Shown here one piece after another: positions 9,959 to 18,697 of a DNA stretch of 64,000 bases (position 1 is the stretch's first letter; every line of letters starts with the position of its first letter). Made by a program: the position numbers and the translations under genes. Below the pieces are notes generated by a model. That model was not told the DNA's origin. It was given only the letters and a program-made list of their open reading frames with translations, and did no database searches. The stretch is from contig NZ_OY781063.1 of NCBI RefSeq assembly GCF_963676285.1, positions 2,914,001 through 2,978,000 of the forward strand, written 5' to 3'. The stretch comes from an uncultured Sphaerochaeta sp. GTDB lineage: Bacteria; Spirochaetota; Spirochaetia; Sphaerochaetales; Sphaerochaetaceae.

Positions 9959-10177
9959 CTAAACCTCTACCTCCGAGGTTGCTTTCTTTTTCTTCGCTCT
10001 TGCCTTGGGCTTCTGAGGAGGCTTTTCAGTTGGCTCAGGAGCTTTTGCAGGAATGAAGGAGATTCCCCTGTATTCCGTACCCTTGGGAAGCAGGAGAACA
10101 TCCCCTGGGTTGTACAATCGTCCCCCCTTGAAAACAGGGGAGACACAAATGTACTTGTCGTGCAGGGCTTCTATCAA
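9959..10177 (-). CDS. Small basic-tailed virion-associated protein
   Basis: The 72-residue protein appears to start at TTG 10177, overlapping the upstream stop as TTGA, which suggests coupled translation. The N-terminal half is a small beta-like domain (about residues 8-45). The C-terminus is Pro/Lys-rich (KPPQKPKARAKKKK) and probably disordered. Position between the capsid accessory gene and tail tubular A suggests a minor structural or head-completion role. No family recognised. Confidence 0.6.
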   Translation of the reverse strand: MIEALHDKYICVSPVFKGGRLYNPGDVLLLPKGTEYRGISFIPAKAPEPTEKPPQKPKARAKKKKATSEVEV

Positions 10178-10605
10178 AGCGGCCTTACCAGCGCAAGGAT
10201 CTTTCCTGCGGTGAACACCTCACCACCCACAGTAGCCTTGAGGCGCATATGGCGTCCGGCCTGTGCAGGAATGGTGAACCTGCGAATCAAGATATCCTTC
10301 ACAATCTCAGCCTCATTGACAGAGAAGGCAACCTCATCTTTCCAAGTCTCGCCATCGGGACTGGACTGCAGGACAAACGCAATGCTTGCTCCCTTGGCGG
10401 CAGAGAGTGCGGTTTCCCATCCGATTACCTCAAGGGTGTTCTCTTCGGGGAAATGCTGATTCTCAGCCTCGTAGTCCAGCGTCCCTGCGGTAGCCTCAAC
10501 AGCATCCACAGCCTGTCCGACATAAGCGGCGGTATCCACCGCAAGTGCCGCATTGGTCAGGTCAATCGGCTCACGACCAAAGGCTCTTTTCTTTTCGTAC
10601 AACAT
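10174..10605 (-). CDS. Capsid stabilising/decoration protein (Bbp16-like)
   Basis: The 143-residue protein lies immediately downstream of the major capsid gene, with a clear AGGAGG site before the ATG at 10605. It contains a beta-sandwich-like segment around residues 70-100 (QSSPDGETWKDE), reminiscent of the Bbp16 capsid-stabilising family of Bordetella phage BPP-1. In that phage the protein cements the podovirus head at the same genomic position. Assignment is from synteny and a modest motif resemblance; another head protein is possible. Confidence 0.6.
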   Translation of the reverse strand: MLYEKKRAFGREPIDLTNAALAVDTAAYVGQAVDAVEATAGTLDYEAENQHFPEENTLEVIGWETALSAAKGASIAFVLQSSPDGETWKDEVAFSVNEAEIVKDILIRRFTIPAQAGRHMRLKATVGGEVFTAGKILALVRPL

Positions 10606-10616
10606 TCAGTACCTCC

Positions 10617-11639
10617 TTATGCTGCTGCGCCGCCATCAACGACAGCTTCACCTGCATCAAGCATGGATTCACACTGACGAATGATGAATCTGTCAAACCG
10701 AACATCACCAATGGCGTTGGTCGGAATGGCGTTTTCGTAGGTGACAGGCTGAACCAGACCGGCATAGTAGTCGTTCAATCCAGCGAGAACCGAACCAGGG
10801 GCGTAGATGCGTACTCGGCTCTTGAACTGCTTGGGAAGCAAGGTAAAGGCCTTAAACAGGTTCTTCTTGAGCTTCGGCATGGAAGTGGCAAGTGCGCTGT
10901 CACTGGTGTCGATATTTGCGATACGCAAGGCCGCAAAGCGGTTCATGAGCGAAAGACCGGTACTCATGAGGAACTGGGTCTCCCTCTGTGCGAACTTCTC
11001 ACCGTTCTCAACAATCACCTGCCAAGGGAACTTGGTAATCTGGATTCCCTTGTTCGCTGCATAGCGAGGAGTGAGCATGTTGGTTGCCCCTGCACCCCAT
11101 ACAATCATGAAGATGGAGGACATTTCCTCATCAACATCTCCACCATTGTCCAAGGTGATGAACTGGGGCTTTGCCTTGATGTTCTTCAGGTCTTGTACCT
11201 CAGTGATGTGGTCGAACCGTGGGGCGAGTCCCTTGAACTGACCAGGCTGGGAGCCACCGTAGATGAGACATGACTCAACATCGAGGGACATTGAAGTCAC
11301 GTGGTCTCTCTCGTCCTCTGCGTAGAGCCTCTCCGGATCAGGAGCGATCATGCCTTCCTTCTGACGTGCAGTAGCCCAAGATTCAATCATGCCAAGCCCG
11401 TCCTTGAACAATTCCTTGTGTCCCTTGCTGGATTTACCGCCTTGGTCAATTGCAACCCACTGGTTGTCGGGCAGGCTGGTCTTTCTCAATCCTTGGTGTT
11501 CGAGCATTCCGGTTGCCTCGGTGAAGGAAGCATCGGAAAGCATGGTAGTGGAGCGAGTAATCTCGTCAACCACATTGGTGATATCGGGAGAACCAAGACC
11601 CTTGGTCAGCTCCGCTAAAGTCTGATATTCGTAAGGCAT
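10617..11639 (-). CDS. Major capsid protein (Bbp17-like podovirus type)
   Basis: The 340-residue protein opens with the LAELTKGLGSPDI.NVVDEITR.TTMLSD pattern typical of BPP-1-type podovirus coat proteins, an HK97-fold family. It lies directly after the scaffold gene and before small capsid accessory genes, the expected head-gene order. Segments such as GVQ/GMIAPDPERLYAEDERDH, GDVDEEMSSIFMIVWG and AANKGIQITKFPW fit the capsid core. There is no sign of a fused protease. Confidence in the role is high from the context of terminase, portal and scaffold. Confidence 0.85.
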   Translation of the reverse strand: MPYEYQTLAELTKGLGSPDITNVVDEITRSTTMLSDASFTEATGMLEHQGLRKTSLPDNQWVAIDQGGKSSKGHKELFKDGLGMIESWATARQKEGMIAPDPERLYAEDERDHVTSMSLDVESCLIYGGSQPGQFKGLAPRFDHITEVQDLKNIKAKPQFITLDNGGDVDEEMSSIFMIVWGAGATNMLTPRYAANKGIQITKFPWQVIVENGEKFAQRETQFLMSTGLSLMNRFAALRIANIDTSDSALATSMPKLKKNLFKAFTLLPKQFKSRVRIYAPGSVLAGLNDYYAGLVQPVTYENAIPTNAIGDVRFDRFIIRQCESMLDAGEAVVDGGAAA

Positions 11640-11652
11640 GTGTTATTTCCTC

Positions 11653-12396
11653 TTACAGTTGCCACGGATAAGCTTCGTTTTCCCTGCTCAGGAAACCACC
11701 CGACTGTTTTTGTTTTCCAACGGAAGACCTGTTGGGTGGGGTATGCTCACTGATGTTCTCCCCGATTTCGGCAAGCAACTGTGCAACGAACGGATTGTTG
11801 TGCGCACCGGTCATTTTCAGTCCCTTGTCAATCTCCGAATCCTTGGGAACCATCTTGTCGTAGGCCCTCTGCATTGCCGCAAACTTACCGTCATACTCAT
11901 CGCCCCACTCTTCCTTGAGGGCTTTCTCACACATCTCTTTGCCCTTCGTCTGGAAGGCTTCGATGTTCCCGTTCTGGTAATCGACCAGAGCGTTGTAGAT
12001 CGGTTCTGCTTGCTCCTGCGGAAGTCCTAGCGTCTTGAGTGTTTCCGTCAGCTTCGTTGAGAGAGTTCCATCAGCATCTGCTGCTTCCACAAAACTCTTC
12101 GTGAACTTGTAGTCAATCTCAGGAGGAGTCTCCTGCGATCCCTCTCCACCTTCCTTGGTTTTTGGTTCGCTTCCATCCAAAAGGCCCTTCAATGCCTCCC
12201 CCAAGCTGGAATACTTGGAAAGGTTCTCGTTGCCTTTCAATTCGTCAGGGAGCTGTGCCATCCACTTCTGGGTAGTGGGTTGCTGTGTTTCAGGGGTAGC
12301 ACCCGTCTGCTCACCATTGGGATTCAAACCCTCTGTACTGGTAGGGTTTTCTCCTGCAGGAGTATTGACGGTCTGCTGGTCTCCATCACCTGGCAT
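11653..12396 (-). CDS. Scaffolding protein
   Basis: This acidic, Gln/Glu/Pro-rich helical protein of 247 residues starts at ATG 12396 (GGAG six bases upstream); an in-frame TTG four codons earlier is a weaker start. The first 60 residues are low-complexity (Thr, Pro, Gln, Gly), followed by helical segments and a short basic C-terminal patch (NRSSVGKQKQ), the usual build of phage scaffolds that bind coat protein with the C-terminus. It sits between the portal-side genes and the major capsid gene. No protease motif is visible. Confidence 0.75.
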   Translation of the reverse strand: MPGDGDQQTVNTPAGENPTSTEGLNPNGEQTGATPETQQPTTQKWMAQLPDELKGNENLSKYSSLGEALKGLLDGSEPKTKEGGEGSQETPPEIDYKFTKSFVEAADADGTLSTKLTETLKTLGLPQEQAEPIYNALVDYQNGNIEAFQTKGKEMCEKALKEEWGDEYDGKFAAMQRAYDKMVPKDSEIDKGLKMTGAHNNPFVAQLLAEIGENISEHTPPNRSSVGKQKQSGGFLSRENEAYPWQL

Positions 12397-12413
12397 GTAT
12401 TTCTCCAATCGAC

Positions 12414-12716
12414 CTACAAGAGGTCGTCATATGCTTCGCCTGTTTCCTCAACAGTCGGTCTCAGGGCGAGTGGAAGGGAGAACATATGGTTCACAACCTC
12501 CACAATCACTTCTATGTCCAAGAACCCAAGCTCCTCCAGCTTGCGGATTCCATAGTTCCTGAGTGGAAGCTCTTCCGGCTTTATCTCCCGAAACATCCCA
12601 AGGTCGGCAAGAATCCTGGTTAACTCGGCCCTGCCATCGCCTGTGTTGAAGGCTTTCCTTACCTCTGCCCTGTGGAGCATGTCCTCGTTTGTCAGCTTGG
12701 TATGCTTGGTTATCAT
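12414..12716 (-). CDS. Small head gene, Bbp19-like
   Basis: The 100-residue protein contains the segment RKAFNTGDGRAELTRILADLGMF (about residues 19-41 by sight), which resembles the short Bbp19-type proteins found between portal and scaffold in BPP-1-like podoviruses. The role of these proteins is not established. The start overlaps the portal stop by one base on the minus strand. The assignment is by motif pattern and synteny. Confidence 0.6.
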   Translation of the reverse strand: MITKHTKLTNEDMLHRAEVRKAFNTGDGRAELTRILADLGMFREIKPEELPLRNYGIRKLEELGFLDIEVIVEVVNHMFSLPLALRPTVEETGEAYDDLL

Positions 12717-14431
12717 CAGTTCATACCTGCCGCATTATTGAGGTTTCCCTGCCCATTCATGTTTCTCTGTATCTCCGAAGCCTGTTGTGCCTGTTGCATC
12801 TGCTGTTGCTGCTGGACCATCTGTGCCTTTTGCTGGCGCATCTTGGCTACATCGGCAAGTTCCCTGAGAGCAGACTGTGGGAGTCCGGCTGCAGTGAGTG
12901 CCTTCCGTACAAATACATCGGTATCAAGGTTGTCCAGAGCAGTGGTCATTTGCATTGCATGGAGGGCTTGCAACCATTCAAGGGAGGCTTGCAGTCCATC
13001 CTGCATGGCGAACATCTTCACGTTCTTCGCAAGAGGCCCGTCCAGCTCGATTTTCATGAGTGCGTTCTTTACCCTGAGCATTTCCTTGGGAGGTTTTGGC
13101 AACCTGTTTCCCTTTGCCATGATTCTGAACACCCTTTTTACGATGGGGTTTATCTTCATGTACTGGGTCGTACCAAGGATGGAAGCGAGAAGTGCAAGTT
13201 CCTCACTCTTGATTGCCTGTGTCTGTGTAGCGGTGAGTACCTTGTCCTGCCGCATGAGATAGTTGAAGAGGTCATTGAAGAACAGTCTCCCGATTTTATC
13301 CTCAAGCTCCTTGATCTCATTGCTCACCCATCCGATATCCTGTACCGTCTGGATGATTTCCGGTCTCTGTTCGCTGTTTCCTACATAGTTTCGTGCCCCT
13401 GGGTCGGAAGAAAACCTACCCTTGAGGGATTCCGGTATTGCCATTGGAGGCTTTGCAACCTTCTGGATTGCCTCAAGCTCGTCCCTCGACATGGAATTGA
13501 GTCTCTTCAGCTCTGTGATGTATTTCATTACCAGACCCTTGCCATAAACGGAAGTGCCATCTGGTTCAAATACGTGTACAGCTACCGGAAACTCGTCATA
13601 ACCGGATTCTTCAACGATACAATCATCGGTGGGGTAGTAAGTGACTGCGGCATAAGGCTTCTCTGTGGAGATAAGCACCTTTCCTCGTTCACTCCGGAGC
13701 TTTTTTCTGGGGTAGATTGCCAAAACGAACTCATGTTCGGTGTGTCCAGCATCGGTTTCAACGTCACGCCTGATATCCTTCGGAGTCCTGTCCCCAAATC
13801 GGTCAAGGGCATCGGAGGCTGTCATGGTGAAACGGATGAAGATGGTATCAACCTTCCCCCTGTGGTTCTTGTCTATCCAGAAGTCCCACGGAGCGATGGT
13901 CTCGAATACGCAAAGTCCGTCCTCAACATCGTCATACACCCATTCAGCAGAAGTACCCTGTACTGCAGCGTCCTTGGTGGCAAGCTTGTCCATCGGGTAG
14001 AAGTTGGTCTTGTTCAGCTCCGCATACATCTGGTTCTCGGAGATTTCAAGATAGTCGTTCGCACCGTGGATGGTGTCGGAGTCCTCGTAATTCTCACCGA
14101 TGAGGGTGAGTTTGAACCAACGCATGGAAGGGGTAATAAGATTTCCATGATAACCGTTGATGAAGGTATCAAAGGCAAGTATCCCAGCGGTGTTGTAGAG
14201 CTTCACCGGCTTGATTGGGTTATTGTTGTCGGAGAATTCATTCATCCTGTGCTGTACGTATGCACAAGCCTCCCAACGGAGTGCCTCGGATTTCTGACGA
14301 ATGGTCTTCATCCTGCTCCATTTGGAAGCAATCGCCTTTGCAAGCGGGTCATTACCTTGTTTTTTTACCGGTTCTCGGCGGCCCAGATAGTCAAGCGATC
14401 CGTTGTCGAGACCTACAGTCACAGTATTCAT
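12716..14431 (-). CDS. Portal (head-tail connector) protein, T7-like
   Basis: The 571-residue protein fits the T7 gp8-type head-to-tail connector family. It has an N-terminal region with KWSRMKTIRQKSEALRWEA, the stem-region pattern FINGYHGNLITPSMRWFKL (about residues 90-110), and a C-terminal Gln/Met-rich helical barrel (KMRQQKAQMVQQQQQM). It should form the dodecameric DNA channel at one capsid vertex. It follows the large terminase gene with a 50-bp gap, and no strong Shine-Dalgarno site precedes the ATG at 14431. Confidence 0.87.
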   Translation of the reverse strand: MNTVTVGLDNGSLDYLGRREPVKKQGNDPLAKAIASKWSRMKTIRQKSEALRWEACAYVQHRMNEFSDNNNPIKPVKLYNTAGILAFDTFINGYHGNLITPSMRWFKLTLIGENYEDSDTIHGANDYLEISENQMYAELNKTNFYPMDKLATKDAAVQGTSAEWVYDDVEDGLCVFETIAPWDFWIDKNHRGKVDTIFIRFTMTASDALDRFGDRTPKDIRRDVETDAGHTEHEFVLAIYPRKKLRSERGKVLISTEKPYAAVTYYPTDDCIVEESGYDEFPVAVHVFEPDGTSVYGKGLVMKYITELKRLNSMSRDELEAIQKVAKPPMAIPESLKGRFSSDPGARNYVGNSEQRPEIIQTVQDIGWVSNEIKELEDKIGRLFFNDLFNYLMRQDKVLTATQTQAIKSEELALLASILGTTQYMKINPIVKRVFRIMAKGNRLPKPPKEMLRVKNALMKIELDGPLAKNVKMFAMQDGLQASLEWLQALHAMQMTTALDNLDTDVFVRKALTAAGLPQSALRELADVAKMRQQKAQMVQQQQQMQQAQQASEIQRNMNGQGNLNNAAGMN

Positions 14432-14470
14432 ATGGACAGTCTAGGGAATGTCAATAAGTCAATGTTGCTC

Positions 14471-14483
14471 GGAGGTAACGAGA
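14471..14483. repeat. Copy 1 of a 13-bp repeat (GAGGTAACGAGAT)
   Basis: The same 13 bases occur at 17102-17114. Both copies lie 40-52 bp upstream of late genes read on the minus strand (portal here, small terminase there). This suggests a shared late-gene control or processing site. Function is inference. Confidence 0.5.
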
Positions 14484-16088
14484 TTAGATAGGCTCATAAT
14501 CAACGGTTATAGCGTCTTCAAACCTCATGCCCCTGCTCTCAAGTTGCGCCCTGATTTGTTCCTCAATCGACATGGCATCGGGGAATGTCATTTGTCCACC
14601 TGTCTCTGCATCGGCAATCCTTGAGAGTGAGTCCAGAGCGTCATCGTGGGCACAGAACGGATATGCCCTGTATTCCTGGTTGATGAAGGAAGTCATCATA
14701 TCTTCCCTCTCTCCCTCCCAATTGTAGTGCCACGCACTTTTACACAACCAAACCCTGCGCTCTCTGAATAGCGGCTCCAGTGCCTCGATGCGTTGACCTT
14801 TGGGAGCGGTTGCGGTGACAGGATTTATGGCAAAGCGGTAATTCGTATGATTCATGACGTACTGGATATGCTCGATATCAGACTGCATGGAGACTTTCTC
14901 GTAGAACACGATTGGCTTGCGATTTCTGTTCGTGTACCGCTTGACCAGTTGAATGAGCATGTTAGTCTTGCCGGTGAGGTCGAACTTGTCCCTGATGAGA
15001 TCGATGATGTAGTAGTTCTTGTCAGCACCAAGACCGATTACCCACATGGTGGTGTAGTCAGCTTTCTTGGTCTTCGTACCTGCAGGGTCTACGATGATGT
15101 AGATATTCAGGTTGTTCATGCTCTGACCTTCCCAAACCTGCAACCATTCATCTTGGAAGCCCATCGTGGAGGCTTGCTTGGGGTCACACATCATCTGGGA
15201 GGCAAAGACTCCGCTACCCATTGCCTTCTTCTTCTGCTCGATGGTATGAGCGTCATAGAGGACAGGAGCACCCCTTTCATCGACACAGGGATACATACGA
15301 AGCTTTGCGTAGCCAGAATCGATTATCCACTGATATGTGTCTGCGTAGTGATAGCGAGTACCGATGATCCTTACACGGAGATTACCGGAAGAACCGGTGT
15401 TGAGAGACATCTGCCACTGCTTGGTGGTCTTGGCAATCATTTCCGGAGAAGTGACAGAATCAGGGGTTACAACATCGTCATAGATAAGCAAGTTATAGTG
15501 ACCACCTGTACGCTGACCAATTACAAGGCCCGAAGCCTCGACAGTGTTTTCCTTCGCATTGGATTTCCTTTTTACACGGATACCGTCCTCAGACCATATC
15601 ATCTTCTGCCTGTCACCATTGGAGTCTATCCAGTAGGGCTTGGAGACATCATCGAAGAGAATATCGGGGAACAGGTCTATGAGCTTGCGGTTTCCTTCCA
15701 GTACAAGCTTGATCTGACGGAGGAACTTGGTAGCAGTGGAACTGGAGTATGAGTAGATACAACAGGTGATTTCGGGGTCTACAAGAATATCCTGAATTGT
15801 TTTGAGGAAGGTTATCAGGGTACTTTTGTAATGATCTCTGGCCCATATATCTATATACCCATTAGGTTTAGCTTGAACTTCCATACAGCGTTCAAACAAC
15901 CAGTCTCGGTACTGGGGCATACCATCGGGGCCTTCGATGTGGTCTATATCGGTACGACCAAGGACATAGGTGGCTAGAAAGAAAATGTCATTGCGACACA
16001 TCATCCTCATCCACTCGGTCAGGTTTCCCTTGGCCTCAGCCTGCACCATCAGGCTCTTTACTTGCTGGTGATACTCAATCCTCGTCAA
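14484..16088 (-). CDS. Terminase large subunit
   Basis: The 534-residue DNA-packaging motor has a Walker A-like segment ARDHYKST at residues 83-90 and a Walker B segment LLIYDD at 200-205. A C-terminal RNase H-fold nuclease begins at VDPAG (Asp334), with a later HDDALD acidic motif near the C-terminus. These are the ATPase and headful/cos nuclease signatures of phage large terminases. It overlaps the 81-residue gene upstream by 14 bases. Function is certain by motif and position next to the portal. Confidence 0.93.
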   Translation of the reverse strand: MTRIEYHQQVKSLMVQAEAKGNLTEWMRMMCRNDIFFLATYVLGRTDIDHIEGPDGMPQYRDWLFERCMEVQAKPNGYIDIWARDHYKSTLITFLKTIQDILVDPEITCCIYSYSSSTATKFLRQIKLVLEGNRKLIDLFPDILFDDVSKPYWIDSNGDRQKMIWSEDGIRVKRKSNAKENTVEASGLVIGQRTGGHYNLLIYDDVVTPDSVTSPEMIAKTTKQWQMSLNTGSSGNLRVRIIGTRYHYADTYQWIIDSGYAKLRMYPCVDERGAPVLYDAHTIEQKKKAMGSGVFASQMMCDPKQASTMGFQDEWLQVWEGQSMNNLNIYIIVDPAGTKTKKADYTTMWVIGLGADKNYYIIDLIRDKFDLTGKTNMLIQLVKRYTNRNRKPIVFYEKVSMQSDIEHIQYVMNHTNYRFAINPVTATAPKGQRIEALEPLFRERRVWLCKSAWHYNWEGEREDMMTSFINQEYRAYPFCAHDDALDSLSRIADAETGGQMTFPDAMSIEEQIRAQLESRGMRFEDAITVDYEPI

Positions 16089-16320
16089 CTAGGGTAGCCC
16101 TCATATTGAACTCATCCTCAGTGACGTATTCGCTGTCCCCATTGTCGTAGTAGACGTAGTACCCACCTACCTTGGCGTTGTTGTTCATCACCCAGGTATC
16201 AGAGACGTAGACAAACTCGATGGGAGCGTCCCCAGCAGGGTACAAGATACAGTGATCCCCATTGTTCTCTATCCTGCCTATCTTGAATGCAGAGGCAAAG
16301 ACTTGGATGATGTATCTCAT
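16075..16320 (-). CDS. Hypothetical phage protein, 81 aa
   Basis: This small protein sits between the terminase subunits. It has alternating aromatic and acidic residues (VGGYYVYYDNGDSEYVTEDEF), suggesting a small beta-fold. It overlaps both neighbours by a few bases, so it is probably translated as part of the packaging operon. No family recognised. Confidence 0.55.
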   Translation of the reverse strand: MRYIIQVFASAFKIGRIENNGDHCILYPAGDAPIEFVYVSDTWVMNNNAKVGGYYVYYDNGDSEYVTEDEFNMRATLVDED

Positions 16321-16514
16321 TTCTTCGCCCTCTCGATTAACTCGTCAACAGCGTCAAGAAGTATGAAGAGGTCTTGTCGGATTCTGTCTGCGTCCACCTC
16401 GCAATTCCTGAGAAGCTTTGCAGTCTCACGCATGGTCTCATTGAAGATGCGGTTTGCAGGGAAACGCCGCTCAACGTCAAAATCGACTACATTGTCTTGA
16501 GGCTCGTAGGTCAT
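16317..16514 (-). CDS. Hypothetical phage protein, 65 aa
   Basis: This short acidic helical protein lies downstream of the small terminase gene, with overlapping start and stop codons on both sides (ATGA-type). The sequence is compatible with a two-helix bundle. No family recognised; a packaging accessory role is suggested only by position. Confidence 0.55.
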   Translation of the reverse strand: MTYEPQDNVVDFDVERRFPANRIFNETMRETAKLLRNCEVDADRIRQDLFILLDAVDELIERAKK

Positions 16515-17050
16515 GCCTTGCCCTTTTTCTCAGGCTCAGGGATACCCTTGACCTCGACTGCAGTCTTCTTGCTCTGCTCAAGGAACATCTTGGACATTTC
16601 CTCAAGGTCTTCAGCAAGCTTCTGTGTGACAGGCTTCTCTTCTTTGGGCTTGTTGTTCTGCTCAGCAATGCCGAGGATATTCACCAACACCTTTGCAGCT
16701 TCGATCTGGTTCTTGAACGTGATAGGAACATCGATTACATCGCCCTTCTTGGTAACAAACTGACTGGACAGCTCTCCGTTGAACATCTTGGAAAGACGAT
16801 TCACTATTGCCTTGGAGTCAATCATGTTCTCCTCAGCCAGTGCCCTGCGTCTGCGTTCGATCTCAGCCTTTACCTTTGGTACGTTGTAGAGCTTTGCTGC
16901 GCTGCTGGTCACTGTGGAACGCTTACCCTTGCCCTTGTAACCGGCATTGAGCATCGCCTGACGCTTGTTTCCACACTTCATGTATTCATCTATGAACTTC
17001 AACTGGTAGGTAGTCAGCTCAGTCAGATTGACATCTTCATGGTCTTCCAT
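16511..17050 (-). CDS. Terminase small subunit
   Basis: The protein has 179 residues from ATG 17050, preceded by a strong AGGAGG. An upstream in-frame ATG at 17089 lacks such a site. The N-terminal DNA-recognition region (LTTYQLKFIDEYMKCGNKRQAM..AGY, then a basic ERRRR segment) matches Terminase_2-type small subunits, which bind the packaging site and recruit the large subunit. The C-terminus is Lys/Glu/Pro-rich. It is the first gene of the late operon, so the late promoter should lie just upstream, beyond 17,050. Confidence 0.85.
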   Translation of the reverse strand: MEDHEDVNLTELTTYQLKFIDEYMKCGNKRQAMLNAGYKGKGKRSTVTSSAAKLYNVPKVKAEIERRRRALAEENMIDSKAIVNRLSKMFNGELSSQFVTKKGDVIDVPITFKNQIEAAKVLVNILGIAEQNNKPKEEKPVTQKLAEDLEEMSKMFLEQSKKTAVEVKGIPEPEKKGKA

Positions 17051-17712
17051 CTTGCCCTCCTGGTTGAAGGGTACTAGGTTTCCACTCATGAGAAGGGCTG
17101 TGAGGTAACGAGATAAAATGGGGTGATCCTTATTTGACTGTCATTTGATTCAAGACCGCTCTTAATCAAATAAGAATCCTCTTAGGTCAACTAGCCACCT
17201 GCCTAATTAAGAAGACCCTATTCCAAAACTTCCAAACAATATACGGAGGTAGAGGAGGGATTCCCCACCCCCTATCAATTCAATCCGCCGCCCCCCCTGC
17301 CTTAATTTTGACCCCTCCCCCCTCATTGCTGTGAATATGCACCAAATATGCAATTTAGAGCTGTTTATGCAGTCTGTATGCAATTATGCTAGTGTTTTGT
17401 CGGGGAATTGGGATACCTTTATTGAATAAATATGCACTAAACTATCGTATGTGTGAGGGAAAGGTGGGTTAATTAAGCAGGTCTCATGTACTGCATAAAT
17501 TGGGCTTAGTTGTTGTATTGTAGTGAATTGGGCGTGTTTTGTCTGCCTACCTGTGAATCAGGTTGGGTTGGGTGAATCTGGCGAAAATAGGGTCTTGCTG
17601 CGAGTATAGGTGTAGTAGGATAGGGTTAGGGAATGTACAGGATATTCCCCCCGATTGGGTAGGTATTCCCTCCTGCATATTCCCCAATTCCCCTGTATCC
17701 TAGGTTGCATGA
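17051..17712. promoter_or_regulatory. Intergenic control region with TATGCA repeats
   Basis: There is no convincing gene in these 660 bp. The late operon reads leftward from its left end, so the late promoter should be here. Visible features are copy 2 of the 13-bp repeat (17102-17114), five TATGCA hexamers (17336, 17347, 17366, 17377 and 17431), one TATGCT (17385) and one inverted copy (TGCATA, 17492), plus several GGGAATTGGG-like words between 17,400 and 17,700. Clustered short repeats could be operators or initiator-binding iterons. I see no DnaA-box cluster. Confidence 0.5.
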
Positions 17713-17940
17713 TTATTCAGTTTCGCTTGTATCGCTCCTAGTGGATATATGCGCGCTATCTCTATGCGCTAAATAAAACCTTATTGCCTCTTTGATAGCT
17801 CCCTGTACGCTTTTGGTCTTATCTGCTTTTGCAGTATCAAGATACTCTATAATATCCCCATCTGTATTTTTCATTAAATTGATACTATACATAACTTTAT
17901 TCTCTTTCATCCACTTTCTTTGAGCTTCTTTATCTCTCAT
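17713..17940 (-). CDS. Small ribbon-helix-helix-like DNA-binding protein
   Basis: The protein has 75 residues from ATG 17940, which has an AAAGGTGAT site upstream; an ATG 13 codons earlier lacks one. The pattern KVMYSINLMKNTDGDIIEYLDTAK..KSVQGAIKEAIRFYLA is the beta-strand plus two-helix layout of Arc/CopG-type regulators. It is transcribed divergently from the early operon, and four GGTNNNACC sites lie in the shared intergenic region. I therefore infer that it regulates itself and the early promoter. Confidence 0.6.
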   Translation of the reverse strand: MRDKEAQRKWMKENKVMYSINLMKNTDGDIIEYLDTAKADKTKSVQGAIKEAIRFYLAHRDSAHISTRSDTSETE

Positions 17941-17992
17941 ATAATCACCTTTCAAAAATTTTTTTCCAACATAATTCATTATATCACAAGTA

Positions 17993-18092
17993 GGTATGAC
18001 CTATCAATGGTCTAACCTACAAAAAAAGTGAAATAAAATAGTTGACAGGTTAGACCAACTTCTATATTGTGTGGGTATGAGTTGGTTAGACC
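17993..18092 (+). promoter_or_regulatory. Early promoter with four GGTNNNACC operators
   Basis: Four matches to GGTNNNACC lie at 17993-18001, 18009-18017, 18048-18056 and 18084-18092. Three share GGTTAGACC or its inverse. A TTGACA at 18042-18047 with a TATATT/TATTGT about 15-17 bp downstream forms a rightward promoter, and the third operator lies inside its spacer. The arrangement looks like repressor control of the early operon by the divergent small DNA-binding protein. The pairing of protein and site is inference. Confidence 0.6.
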
Positions 18093-18120
18093 TACTCAAA
18101 CAAACCAAACAGGAGGTACT

Positions 18121-18697
18121 TAACTTACAGATTTTTAACAGGATGGTAGCCAACCTACCTTGAAACTCAATTCTCTTTCCCTACCTTGCGGGGTAGCAAG
18201 AAAGAATCACCTGTATTCCATAGTCCTTGCGGGGAACATGGATAGCAGAGAGTGGATAGACAAGGCGCAACATAGAGAGGTGATACACCACCAAACTATG
18301 ACAGTTTTTTGACATCAGACTTGTGTATAAGCGTACCAGTACGAACGGTTTAGGCTTGTCGTATATGGAATTGAAAGGGATATACCGTAACACTTTGGGA
18401 CTAACTGCTGTGCATTAGAGGCCGAGGACATACAGAGTAGGTATAATCCGATAGCGAAGCCAATACTAGGGACAAAACGCCAACACGTCTAGTTTCCTAG
18501 GGTACATGCCCGAAAGGGTTACAGGGTGGGACTGAAAGCGTAGGCATACGCAAGTAAACCAGCTGGCTAAAACCAGCCCATAGCATAAATTTGTTCGTTC
18601 GGACATTGCATTATTGCGTACAAGGTAGGCAATAGTGGAACGCCTGAGCGTACCATAAAACCAATTACGGGCTAAAAATATGCCCAAGGAGTGAACC
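18121..18697 (+). ncRNA. Long structured leader, candidate large non-coding RNA
   Basis: About 580 nt between the early promoter and the first early gene hold no convincing ORF but many hairpins. There are two stems with the same TTGCGG loop (18181-18196 and 18217-18242) and a CCC-GAAA-GGG tetraloop hairpin (18509-18518). GCGTA/TACGC and GCTGG/CCAGC stems lie near 18,540-18,580, and a GGGC/GCCC stem lies just before the ribosome site. Phage ornate RNAs such as ROOL and GOLLD have comparable size and context. I cannot assign it to either family from memory. Confidence 0.45.

Noticed and set aside
18181..18393. Short ORF on the minus strand in the leader
   Set aside because: No ribosome site, no phage-like composition, and the region is dense with hairpins; better read as RNA.
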